Part shown: one piece after another, positions 8,735 to 16,371 of the stretch | How the letters are laid out: every line of letters starts with the position of its first letter | How positions within the stretch are numbered: position 1 is the first letter of the stretch | Origin: Pararhizobium sp. | Lineage (GTDB): Bacteria; Pseudomonadota; Alphaproteobacteria; Rhizobiales; Rhizobiaceae | Assembly: GCA_030655075.1 (NCBI GenBank) | Contig: JAURWE010000131.1 | Span: forward strand, 150,783 to 214,782 | Direction: 5' to 3' | DNA: 64,000 nt | The notes under the pieces: generated by a model | What the model was told of the DNA's origin: nothing | The model's input: the letters and a program-made list of their open reading frames with translations, nothing else | Database searches by the model: none | Program-made: the position numbers and the translations under genes

Positions 8735-8765
8735 GCAGTTAGGTCAGCATAATTGACCTAACTGC
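8735..8765. promoter_or_regulatory. Perfect 12-bp inverted repeat upstream of the LysE gene
   Basis: GCAGTTAGGTCA (8735-8746) and TGACCTAACTGC (8754-8765) are exact reverse complements separated by 7 nt (GCATAAT). The element sits in the divergent intergenic region, 14 nt before the lysE-type start codon and about 150 nt before the aldo/keto reductase. There is no T-run on either strand, so an operator for a dimeric regulator is more likely than a terminator. Confidence 0.7.
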
Positions 8766-8913
8766 AATGACCAGCCAAATCTTGTCAGGGTGACAACGGC
8801 TACCTTGCTGTTTGACGAAGATTTCGGTGGAACGGTCAAGCATCGTGGTCATTTCGAAGAACAAACCCTATCTTTCTTTAGATTGAAAAATAATCGTCCA
8901 CGAGGAGCATCCC

Positions 8914-9759
8914 ATGCACGACGCAATTCCTTCCGTCAGTCTGCCGGGCGGCAAAACGGTTCCGGCACTGGGTCAGGGCACCTGGAAGATGGGCGAGAGC
9001 AGCAACCGCGCGGCTGAGGAGGTGCGCAGCCTGCAGACCGGTCTCGATCTCGGCATGACGCTGATCGATACGGCGGAAATGTACGGCAATGGTGCGGCCG
9101 AGCGCATCGTTGCGCAAGCCATCAAGGGTCGGCGCGACGACGCCTTCATCGTCAGCAAGGTGCTACCCTCGAACGCCAGCCACGGCGGCACGATCGAGGC
9201 CTGCGAGGCAAGTCTTGCCCGCCTCGGCGTCGAGACGATCGATCTCTACCTGCTGCACTGGCGTGGCCGCTTTCCCCTGTCTGCCACGGTCGAGGCCTTC
9301 GAGCGTCTGAAGCGTTCCGGCAAGATCGGCGCCTGGGGCGTGTCGAATTTCGACACAGACGACATGGAAGAACTCGCAACCGTGACCGACGGCACGAACG
9401 TCGCCGCCAACCAGATCCTCTACAATCTGTCGCGCCGGGGCATCGAATATGACCTTGCCCCCTGGAGCCGCCATCGCGGCGTCGCGCTGATGGCCTATTC
9501 GCCGCTCGACGAAGGCCGCCTGCTGCGTCACCCGGAACTCGTCCACATCGCCAAGGCGCATCAGGCGACACCTGCGCAGATCGCGCTCGCCTTCCTGTTG
9601 CAGAGGCCGGGCACCATCGCCATCCCGAAAACCGGCTCGCCGGAACGGGCCCGCGAAAACCGTGAAGCCGCCGATATCAGGCTGACGGCCGAAAATCTCG
9701 CCTCGCTCGACAAGGCCTTTCCGCCGCCCAAAAGCCGGGTGCCGCTGGAAATGATCTGA
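8914..9759 (+). CDS. Aldo/keto reductase
   Basis: An NADPH-dependent oxidoreductase of 281 residues with a TIM-barrel fold. The catalytic tetrad can be read as Asp and Tyr in LIDTAEMYGNG (about residues 50-60), Lys in IVSKVLPS (about 80) and His in LYLLHWRG (about 113). The C-terminal cofactor-binding stretch is IAIPKTGSPERARENREAADI. The start at 8914 follows CACGAGGAGCATCCC, a strong ribosome binding site. Substrate unknown; the closest general type is a 2,5-diketo-gluconate reductase-like AKR. It is divergent from the LysE gene. Confidence 0.93.
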   Translation: MHDAIPSVSLPGGKTVPALGQGTWKMGESSNRAAEEVRSLQTGLDLGMTLIDTAEMYGNGAAERIVAQAIKGRRDDAFIVSKVLPSNASHGGTIEACEASLARLGVETIDLYLLHWRGRFPLSATVEAFERLKRSGKIGAWGVSNFDTDDMEELATVTDGTNVAANQILYNLSRRGIEYDLAPWSRHRGVALMAYSPLDEGRLLRHPELVHIAKAHQATPAQIALAFLLQRPGTIAIPKTGSPERARENREAADIRLTAENLASLDKAFPPPKSRVPLEMI

Positions 9760-9760
9760 G

Positions 9761-10453
9761 CTATTTCAGCTCTTCCATCAAGCTTTTGGCATAGTCGCAG
9801 GCGGGAAAATCCGGGCTGATGACACAGGCTTTTTCATAGGCAGTCCGCGCTTTGGCGCTGTTCTGGGCGATGCCCTGCCCGGTCTGGTGGCTCTGGCCGA
9901 GCATGGCGCAGCCCCAGGCATCCTCGTTGCTGCAGGCCGTGTCGAACGACCGGAACAGGCAGGTATTCTGCACCTCCGTCTCCACGCCATCGAAAGGATC
10001 GCCGACCGGCCGGGCATTGCGGATGCTCGCTGCCCGGTTGGTGCAGCCGCCGGGACTGCCGGTAGCGCAGGCCTGCGCGAACATCATCTGCGCATATTTC
10101 GGCGCCGTACCCGTTTCCTCGCGCTCCTGAAAGATGCGGGCCATGGCAAAGCAGGCATTCTCGTTGCGCTTGACCCTGCAATCGTCAAGGCAAAGGGCGA
10201 GATCGGCGGCACAGGTCTTTTCCGTCCGCGCCGTACTCGACAGCAGCATCCGCCAGTAGGGCCGTGACCCCTTGAAGGCGTCGGCCGGGCAAAGCGCGTG
10301 GTTGGCCTTGATTTCGCTGTCGGCATCAATCGCGGCCGAAATCGCCGTCATGTCCGGCACAACTGGCTTAGCCGCGTCCTGCGCCCGGGCGGCAAAGCCG
10401 CCGCCCGCAAGCAGCATCAGAAAGGCCGTCAATGTCAGCAGTCTGTGTTTCAT
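9761..10453 (-). CDS. Secreted cysteine-rich Sel1-like repeat protein
   Basis: About 230 residues with a clear signal peptide (KHRLLTLTAFLMLLAGGGFAARA, cut after about residue 24). The mature part is rich in cysteines (about twelve) and holds short alpha-helical repeat units resembling Sel1/TPR-like modules: NACFAMARIFQEREETG, AQMMFAQACATGSPGGC and WGCAMLGQSHQTGQGIAQN. Such repeats usually mediate protein contacts in the periplasm. The ATG at 10453 is preferred over a GTG three codons upstream because of spacing from GGAAGGGG. It ends 1 bp from the convergent aldo/keto reductase. Specific role unknown. Confidence 0.75.
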   Translation of the reverse strand: MKHRLLTLTAFLMLLAGGGFAARAQDAAKPVVPDMTAISAAIDADSEIKANHALCPADAFKGSRPYWRMLLSSTARTEKTCAADLALCLDDCRVKRNENACFAMARIFQEREETGTAPKYAQMMFAQACATGSPGGCTNRAASIRNARPVGDPFDGVETEVQNTCLFRSFDTACSNEDAWGCAMLGQSHQTGQGIAQNSAKARTAYEKACVISPDFPACDYAKSLMEELK

Positions 10454-10702
10454 TGCCTGCACGCCCCTTCCGCCATCGTCTGTCCGCTTCCACCGTTTCC
10501 GGCTGGATCGACCGGCTGGTCACATCCACGTCCGGCCGCACCAGCCGCCGCAGACCGGCGTGGTGAACCGTGTTGGACGGCAGCTTGATGGCAGAAGCAA
10601 GACCAAGGATCGAGAGGATGCGGATGAAGGTCCAGCCGAGATCGACCTGCCCTTTTTCATCCCGCCGATCCGAAGGCGTGAGCCATTTCGCTCTCCCAAA
10701 CG

Positions 10703-10732
10703 CGAAACGGGCGGTCTGAGCCGCCCGTTTCG
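10703..10732 (-). terminator. Hairpin downstream of ilvH
   Basis: Perfect 12-bp inverted repeat CGAAACGGGCGG and CCGCCCGTTTCG around a 6-nt loop, 19 bp after the ilvH stop codon. The T-run on the minus strand is weak, but the position at the end of the ilvI-ilvH unit supports a terminator or mRNA-stabilising hairpin. Confidence 0.6.
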
Positions 10733-10750
10733 TATTCGGCTTTGCGAGCC

Positions 10751-11323
10751 TTACATGCCCTGCGCGCCGCGGTTCATCGCCGCGATGCCGGTGCGGCAGA
10801 CTTCGATGATGCCGAGCGGCTTCATGATCGCCACGAACTGGTCGATCTTCGAAGACTTGCCGGTGATCTCAAAAATAAAGTGGCCGACGGTAGCGTCGAT
10901 CACCTTTGCATGAAAGGCATCGGCCAGCCGCAGGGCTTCGGCACGCAGCTCCCCCTCGCCGACGACCTTGATCAGGGCGACTTCGCGCTCGATCGGCCGC
11001 TCCTGGCCAAGCTCGTGCGCACGCACCGTCAGGTCGACAACCCGGTGCACCGGAACGATGCGCTCGAGTTGCGACTTTATCTGCTCGAGCACATGCGGCG
11101 TGCCGCGCGTCACGACGGTGATGCGCGACAGGTGCGACTGGTGCTCGGTCTCCGAAACGGTCAGGCTCTCGATGTTGTAGCCCCGGCCGGAAAACAGGCC
11201 GATGACCCGGGCAAGAACGCCCGGCTCGTTGTCGACCAGAACCGACAGCGTGTGGTTTTCCGCCTTCTCGGTTTCCTTGGCGATGAAATAGGCCGAACCG
11301 GTCGGCTGAAGATGTGCGTTCAT
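10751..11323 (-). CDS. ilvH: Acetolactate synthase small (regulatory) subunit
   Basis: The regulatory subunit of acetohydroxyacid synthase, 190 residues, which confers valine feedback inhibition and stimulates the large subunit. The N-terminal ACT domain begins at HTLSVLVDNEPGVLARVIGLFSGRG (about residues 23-47) and contains NIESLTVSETE; the C-terminal half contains ERIVPVHRVVDLT and REVALIKV typical of IlvH. The start is placed at the ATG at 11323 (MNAHLQPTGS) after GGAAGAGGACAAGAACA; upstream in-frame codons run into the intergenic space. It lies 25 bp downstream of ilvI and should be cotranscribed and controlled by the leader attenuator. Confidence 0.97.
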   Translation of the reverse strand: MNAHLQPTGSAYFIAKETEKAENHTLSVLVDNEPGVLARVIGLFSGRGYNIESLTVSETEHQSHLSRITVVTRGTPHVLEQIKSQLERIVPVHRVVDLTVRAHELGQERPIEREVALIKVVGEGELRAEALRLADAFHAKVIDATVGHFIFEITGKSSKIDQFVAIMKPLGIIEVCRTGIAAMNRGAQGM

Positions 11324-11348
11324 TGTTCTTGTCCTCTTCCCAATTTCA

Positions 11349-13151
11349 TCAGACGAGCGCGCGGCCCTTGGCATCGATTGCGGTGGCAACGGCTTCGTCT
11401 GTCGCCTCGTCCGGCAAAAGCATCTCGTTGTGCGCCTTGCCCGAAGGGATCATCGGGAAGCAGTTGGCGAGATTGGCGACGCGGCAGTCGAAGATGACAG
11501 GCAGCGGGCTGTCGATCATCTGCATGATCGCATCGTCGAGTTCGACCGGCTTTTCGCAGCGAATGCCGACACCGCCATAGGCTTCCGCCAGCTTGACGAA
11601 ATCAGGCATGGCCTCCGTGTAGGAGTTCGACAGGCGGTTGCCATGCAGCAGCTGCTGCCACTGGCGCACCATGCCCATGTACTGGTTGTTGAGAATGAAG
11701 ATCTTGATCGGCGCATTGTGCTGGATCGCCGCCGACATTTCCTGGATGCACATCTGGATCGAGGCATCGCCGGCAATGTCGATGACCAGGCTGTTCGGAT
11801 GGGCGATCTGGACACCCAGCGCCGCCGGCAGGCCGTAACCCATGGTGCCGAGACCGCCTGAGGTCATCCACCGGTGCGGTTCCTCGAAATGGTAGAACTG
11901 CGCCGCCCACATCTGGTGCTGGCCGACTTCCGTCGTGATGTAGGTATCACGATCCTTGGTCAGCTCATAGAGCCGCTGGATGGCGTATTGCGGCATGATG
12001 ACATCGTCGCTCATCTTGTAGGCAAGCGAATTGCGCCCGCGCCAGCGTTCGATGCTTGTCCACCAGTCCTGCGTCTGCGCGGCTTCGATCTTCTTGGAGG
12101 ATGTGCGCCACAGGCGGACCATGTCTTCCAGAACCTGGCCGACATCGCCGATAACAGGAACATCGACGCGGACGTTCTTGTTGATCGACGACGGGTCGAT
12201 GTCGATATGGATCTTGCGCGAATTGGGCGAGAACGCATTCAGCCGGCCGGTGATGCGGTCGTCGAAGCGCGCGCCGATGCAAACCATGACGTCGCAGTCA
12301 TGCATCGCCATGTTGGCCTCGTAGGTGCCGTGCATGCCGAGCATGCCCATCCAGTTTTTGCCCGATGCCGGATAGGCGCCAAGACCCATCAGCGTCGAGG
12401 TGATCGGGAAATTCGTCAGCGCAACCAGCTCGCGCAGCAGTTTGGAGGCTTCCGGACCCGAATTGATGACGCCGCCGCCGGAATAGATGATCGGCCGGCG
12501 CGCCGATGCCATCAGTTCGACGGCCTCGCGGATGCGGCCGAGATCACCCTGCATCTTCGGCTGGTAGCTCTTCTGCGGCAGCGCCTCTTCGCGCGTCGTA
12601 TAGGTGCCGGTGGCGAACTGGACGTCCTTCGGGATATCGACGACGACAGGGCCCGGACGGCCCGAGGTGGCGACGCGAAACGCCTCATGGATGATGCGCG
12701 CCAGATCGTTGACGTCCTTGACCAGCCAGTTGTGCTTGGTGCAGGGCCGCGTGATGCCGACCGTATCGCATTCCTGGAAAGCATCCGAACCGATCAGCGA
12801 GGTCGGAACCTGGCCGGTCAGGCAGACCAGCGGAATGCTGTCCATCAGCGCGTCCTGCAGCGGTGTGACCGCATTGGTGGCGCCGGGTCCGGACGTGACC
12901 AGCATGACGCCGACCTTGCCGGTCGAGCGGGCATAACCTTCGGCCGCGTGGCCGGCACCCTGCTCATGGCGCACGAGAATGTGCTGGACGTCGTCCTGCT
13001 GGAAAATCTCGTCATAGATGGGAAGAACGGCACCGCCCGGATAGCCGAAGATGTGTTCAACGCCATTGTCTTTCAAAGCGCGCAGAACAATTTCCGCGCC
13101 TGTCATCTGGTTATCTGTGCCGGTCATGGGGTCGGTTCCGTTGGATTGCAT
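11349..13151 (-). CDS. ilvI: Acetolactate synthase large (catalytic) subunit
   Basis: ThDP-dependent enzyme that condenses two pyruvates (or pyruvate and 2-oxobutyrate) in the first shared step of valine, leucine and isoleucine synthesis. About 600 residues. Motifs: IFGYPGGAVLPIYDE with the catalytic Glu in RHEQGAGHAAEG, the FAD-binding middle domain (LLMGLGAYP-like region, here STLMGLGAYPASGK), and the C-terminal ThDP motif IAGDASIQM to NNQYMGMVRQW. Three in-frame starts exist: 13184, 13151 and 13127. The first overlaps the T-run of the leader terminator, so 13151 or 13127 is more likely. First gene of ilvI-ilvH. Confidence 0.96.
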   Translation of the reverse strand: MQSNGTDPMTGTDNQMTGAEIVLRALKDNGVEHIFGYPGGAVLPIYDEIFQQDDVQHILVRHEQGAGHAAEGYARSTGKVGVMLVTSGPGATNAVTPLQDALMDSIPLVCLTGQVPTSLIGSDAFQECDTVGITRPCTKHNWLVKDVNDLARIIHEAFRVATSGRPGPVVVDIPKDVQFATGTYTTREEALPQKSYQPKMQGDLGRIREAVELMASARRPIIYSGGGVINSGPEASKLLRELVALTNFPITSTLMGLGAYPASGKNWMGMLGMHGTYEANMAMHDCDVMVCIGARFDDRITGRLNAFSPNSRKIHIDIDPSSINKNVRVDVPVIGDVGQVLEDMVRLWRTSSKKIEAAQTQDWWTSIERWRGRNSLAYKMSDDVIMPQYAIQRLYELTKDRDTYITTEVGQHQMWAAQFYHFEEPHRWMTSGGLGTMGYGLPAALGVQIAHPNSLVIDIAGDASIQMCIQEMSAAIQHNAPIKIFILNNQYMGMVRQWQQLLHGNRLSNSYTEAMPDFVKLAEAYGGVGIRCEKPVELDDAIMQMIDSPLPVIFDCRVANLANCFPMIPSGKAHNEMLLPDEATDEAVATAIDAKGRALV

Positions 13152-13184
13152 GATTTTGATGCTCGTTAGCTGGTTTTTGGGCAT

Positions 13185-13209
13185 AAAAAAAGGCTCCGTT
13201 TGGAGCCTT
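13185..13209 (-). terminator. Attenuator terminator in the ilvI leader
   Basis: Minus-strand hairpin with 8-bp arms AAGGCTCC and GGAGCCTT (13190-13209, loop of 4) followed directly by seven Ts (13191-13185). It lies between the leader peptide and ilvI, so it would stop transcription before the structural genes. A longer 9-bp pairing GCGCATGGG with CCCATGCGC and an inner GGGTGGT/ACCACCC hairpin lie upstream (about 13210-13260) and are candidates for the competing structures. Confidence 0.88.
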
Positions 13210-13239
13210 GTTCAGCGCATGGGTGCTTTCGCCGGGTGG

Positions 13240-13296
13240 TTACACCACCCTGCCCATGCGCCGTCCCACCACGATAAGTGCGTTAAAATTCGTCAT
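13240..13296 (-). CDS. ilv leader peptide (branched-chain amino acid attenuation)
   Basis: An 18-codon reading frame, MTNFNALIVVGRRMGRVV, placed between a good promoter and the intrinsic terminator before ilvI. Six of the 18 codons are Leu, Ile or Val, in the clusters LIVV and VV. The second Val pair and the stop codon lie in a short GGGTGGT/ACCACCC hairpin. This is the expected layout of ribosome-mediated attenuation: a shortage of charged branched-chain tRNAs would stall the ribosome and prevent the terminator at 13185-13209. The start codon coincides with the predicted transcription start, so the peptide is probably translated from a leaderless message. Confidence 0.82.
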   Translation of the reverse strand: MTNFNALIVVGRRMGRVV

Positions 13297-13303
13297 GGCC
13301 GCT

Positions 13304-13332
13304 TTGATAGACACAAACACAAGACGCGTCAA
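13304..13332 (-). promoter_or_regulatory. Promoter of the ilv leader and ilvIH
   Basis: Minus-strand -35 TTGACG (13332-13327), 17-nt spacer, -10 TATCAA (13309-13304). Predicted start of transcription about 13297, at or within a base or two of the leader peptide ATG. Confidence 0.7.
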
Positions 13333-13459
13333 CGGATTTTCTGTCCGGTCACTGTCCCGTTTTCGCACAGTTTCAACCCGCCGGTGCACGCGCCGCACGC
13401 AACGAGTTGTTAAGCGCCTTGTTATATTGTCGCGACTTAGCCTGTGGAGTTGCGGAAAA

Positions 13460-15457
13460 GTGCTGAACAACGAATTGCATGAGTCTATCAGTGCTGGCGA
13501 ACAGGAGAGACGCGACTTCGTCAAGCCTGGCAACCGCTTCCTTGGCCGCGTCGTCGCCTGCAGCGGCTCCCGCGCCACGATTGCCGCGACAGCCGAAAAA
13601 GGCGACACATCGCTGACAGAACTGTGGTCGGTTGGCCGGCTCATTTCCATTACCGTCGGTGAAAACCGCGTTGTCGCGCTGGTTTATTCCATGCAAACGG
13701 CGTCCAACGCCTGGGGCGAAGAGCGCGACAATATCATCCTCATCGAGGCCGAGCTGATGGGCGAGGTCCATATGGCCCCCAGCGGCCGCGAAGAATTTTC
13801 CGCCGGCATCTCGCAATATCCTTATCTCGGCTCGATCGCCCACCGTATCCGCACGGCCGACCTTGCCCGCATCTACGATACCGGCAAGCTGGACACCTGT
13901 GTCATTGGCAAGCTGACCCAGGACGAAAGCCTCGACGCCACGGTCCACATTCCCTCCATGCTGTCCAAGCACTTTGCCATCGTCGGCACCACCGGCGTCG
14001 GCAAATCGACCGCCGTCACGCTTCTGCTGCACAAGGCCATTGCCTCCGACCCCAAGCTGCGCGTGCTGATCCTCGACCCGCACAACGAATTCGCCGCTGC
14101 CTTCCCGGATCACGCCGTGGTCATCGATACCGATACGCTCGACCTGCCCTTCTGGCTGATGAAGCTTGAAGAGTTTGCCGAAGTCACCTTCCGTGGCCGC
14201 CCCGCCGTGCCGGAAGAGCTCGACATCCTGCGCGACGTCATTCCCGAAGCCAAGCGCGCCTTCCGCGGCGGGATGGATTCCGGCCTGATGCGCCGCGCTA
14301 CCGAAAAGAGCTCTGTGACCGCCGACACGCCCGTGCCTTACCGCATGGCCGATCTTCTGGCGATGATCGACGAGCGCATCGGCCGCCTCGAGGGCCGTTC
14401 GGAAAAGCCGCACCTGCGCTCGCTCAAGCTCAAGATCATCGCCGCGATCAACGATCCGCGTTACCATTTCATGTTCTCGTCAAACACGATCACCGACACG
14501 ATCATCGAAACCATCGCCAAGATCTTCCGCATTCCGGGCGACGGACGTCCGATCACCACCTTCCAGCTGGCCGGCATTCCCTCCGAAGTGGTCAACTCGG
14601 TCGCCTCGGTCCTTTGCCGCATGGCCTTTGAAATCGGCCTGTGGAGCAATGGCGGCGTGCATATGCTGGTCGTCTGCGAAGAGGCGCACCGCTACGTGCC
14701 GGCCGACCAGACGCTCGGCTTCCTGCCGACGCGGCAAGCCATCGCCCGTATTGCCAAGGAAGGCCGCAAATACGGCGTCTCGCTCGGCATCATCACGCAG
14801 CGGCCGGGCGAACTCGACCCAACCATCCTGTCGCAGTGCTCGACGGTGTTTGCCATGCGCCTCGCCAACGCCCGCGACCAGGAAATCATCCGTTCGGCGA
14901 TTTCGAACTCGTCGGAATCGACGACCAGCTTCATCTCGTCCATCGACAACGGCGAAGCCATCGCTTTCGGTGAGGCCGTCGCCGTGCCGATGCGCATGCG
15001 CTTCAACCGCGTCGAGGAAATCCATCTGCCCAAGGCCAATGGCGCCGGCGTCAAGGTCACGGCGGAAAATCCCGACACCGTGGATCTCCGCCAGATCGTT
15101 CTGCGCATGCGCGCCGTATCGGCCGACACAAGCACGCTGAACAATTTCATGGCCGAAACGGCTGCGGTTTCGACCGAGACCGGAGACTACAGCGATGCAG
15201 GTGGGTATGGCGCGACCGCCTACAGCGAGCCGGCACCCTACAGTCCGTCGCCGTTCTCCGATCCCCAGCAGGACAGGTTCAGCCAGCTGCGGCAACAAAT
15301 TCTGTCCGACGACGTGCCTCCGACGCAGCCGGACCCCTACCGCCAGCAGGCCAGACCGGCACCATCGTTTTCACAGGGTGCTGGCGAAACCCGCCAGCCG
15401 TCGTCCTTGCGCGAAAGCCTTCTGAAAAAGCCGCTGAGCAGCCTGATCCGCAAATAG
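13460..15457 (+). CDS. HerA-like hexameric ATPase (DUF87 family)
   Basis: A 665-residue ATP-binding protein of the FtsK-HerA superfamily. An N-terminal HAS-barrel-like part (LGRVVACSGSRATIAA, SVGRLISITVGENRVVALVY) precedes Walker A GTTGVGKS (residues 176-183), then ILDPHNEFAAAF, and Walker B MLVVCEEAHRYVP (about 402). GIITQRPGELDPTILSQCSTVFAMRL is the conserved C-terminal signature. The last 100 residues are Pro/Ser/Gln-rich and probably disordered. Start is the GTG at 13460, after GGAGTTGCGGAAAA; an upstream ATG at 13208 would run through the ilv leader and is rejected. No NurA partner is adjacent, so a role in DNA processing is only inferred. Confidence 0.88.
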   Translation: MLNNELHESISAGEQERRDFVKPGNRFLGRVVACSGSRATIAATAEKGDTSLTELWSVGRLISITVGENRVVALVYSMQTASNAWGEERDNIILIEAELMGEVHMAPSGREEFSAGISQYPYLGSIAHRIRTADLARIYDTGKLDTCVIGKLTQDESLDATVHIPSMLSKHFAIVGTTGVGKSTAVTLLLHKAIASDPKLRVLILDPHNEFAAAFPDHAVVIDTDTLDLPFWLMKLEEFAEVTFRGRPAVPEELDILRDVIPEAKRAFRGGMDSGLMRRATEKSSVTADTPVPYRMADLLAMIDERIGRLEGRSEKPHLRSLKLKIIAAINDPRYHFMFSSNTITDTIIETIAKIFRIPGDGRPITTFQLAGIPSEVVNSVASVLCRMAFEIGLWSNGGVHMLVVCEEAHRYVPADQTLGFLPTRQAIARIAKEGRKYGVSLGIITQRPGELDPTILSQCSTVFAMRLANARDQEIIRSAISNSSESTTSFISSIDNGEAIAFGEAVAVPMRMRFNRVEEIHLPKANGAGVKVTAENPDTVDLRQIVLRMRAVSADTSTLNNFMAETAAVSTETGDYSDAGGYGATAYSEPAPYSPSPFSDPQQDRFSQLRQQILSDDVPPTQPDPYRQQARPAPSFSQGAGETRQPSSLRESLLKKPLSSLIRK

Positions 15458-15461
15458 TCGC

Positions 15462-16370
15462 TCAGCCGGGATCGACCCGCAGCCAGCTGTCGTCCAGCTG
15501 GTTGCGAAACCATGTCATCTGCCGTTTGGCATATTGCCGTGTCGCTGCCGACGCCGTTTCGATGACCTCGCTGCGGCTCATGGTGCCGGCCAGCATGGCG
15601 GCAATCTGCGGCACGCCGATTGCCTTCATGACCGGCATGCCGGCGCTGAGATCCAGCGCCAGCAGGGCCTCCACCTCTTCCACCGCGCCGAGGTCCAGCA
15701 TCCGCGAAAACCGCCTGTCGATCCGCTCCCGCAGAAGCGCGCGATCGGGCAGCACAACGATCTTGCGGGCCCGCAACGGGTCAACGAAGACAGGGCCGGA
15801 TTGTGTCTGGAAGGTCCGGATCGATGTCCCGGTTGCCTCGAAAATCTCCAGGGCCCGGACGATCCGCTGCCCATCGCCGGGCCGCAGACTTTGCGCCGTT
15901 TCCGGATCGGTTGCCGTGAGCACACCATGCAGCGCCTCGGGTCCCTCGTCCGCCAGTCGCGCCCGAATTCTCTCGCGAATGGCGGGTGGCACCGGCGGCA
16001 TATCCGATAGACCGCCAGTCAGCGCCTTGAAATAGAGACCGGTACCGCCGACGAAAACCGGCAGTTTGCCCGCCGCCCTGACGCCCTCCAGCAGCGCGGC
16101 CGCATCGCGCAACCATTCTCCCGTCGAATAATGACGCCCTGCGGCAACCGATCCGTAGAGATGGTGCGGCACACCGGCCATATCGGCATCAAAGGGGCGT
16201 GCGGTCAGCACATGCAGCGTGTCGTAGACCTGCATGCTGTCGGCATTGATGACGACGCCGTTGTGGCGATTGGCCAGCTCGACGGCAAGCGCGGACTTGC
16301 CGCTGGCCGTCGGCCCGGTTATCAGGATGGCGTCCTCGTCCCTGCCCGTCTCGTCATCAAGGTTTTTCAT
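15462..16370 (-). CDS. miaA: tRNA dimethylallyltransferase
   Basis: MiaA transfers a dimethylallyl group to N6 of A37 in tRNAs that read codons starting with U. About 302 residues: P-loop ILITGPTASGKSALAVELA near the N-terminus, INADSMQVYDTLHVLTARP, HHLYGSV, VGGTGLYFKALTGGL and QSLRPGDGQRIVRALEIFE are all family marks; the C-terminus has TRQYAKRQMTWFRNQ. The start is one of two adjacent ATG codons (16373, 16370) that overlap the divergent serB start. It is convergent with the HerA-like gene, separated by 4 bp. Confidence 0.96.
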   Translation of the reverse strand: MKNLDDETGRDEDAILITGPTASGKSALAVELANRHNGVVINADSMQVYDTLHVLTARPFDADMAGVPHHLYGSVAAGRHYSTGEWLRDAAALLEGVRAAGKLPVFVGGTGLYFKALTGGLSDMPPVPPAIRERIRARLADEGPEALHGVLTATDPETAQSLRPGDGQRIVRALEIFEATGTSIRTFQTQSGPVFVDPLRARKIVVLPDRALLRERIDRRFSRMLDLGAVEEVEALLALDLSAGMPVMKAIGVPQIAAMLAGTMSRSEVIETASAATRQYAKRQMTWFRNQLDDSWLRVDPG

Positions 16371-16371
16371 C

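Noticed and set aside
10463..10700. The minus strand between ilvH and the Sel1-like gene reads DEKGQVDLGWTFIRILSIL, resembling the C-terminal end of a membrane-bound fatty acid desaturase.
   Set aside because: No start, no His boxes and no upstream part are present. It may be a gene remnant, but too little is left to support a call.
13152..13184. ATG at 13184 as the start of ilvI.
   Set aside because: It directly abuts the T-run of the attenuator terminator and has no ribosome binding site; 13151 or 13127 fit better.
13208..13459. N-terminal extension of the HerA-like ATPase to an ATG at 13208.
   Set aside because: It would be the antisense of the ilv leader peptide, promoter and attenuator; the added residues are Arg/Ser/Thr-rich without family resemblance.
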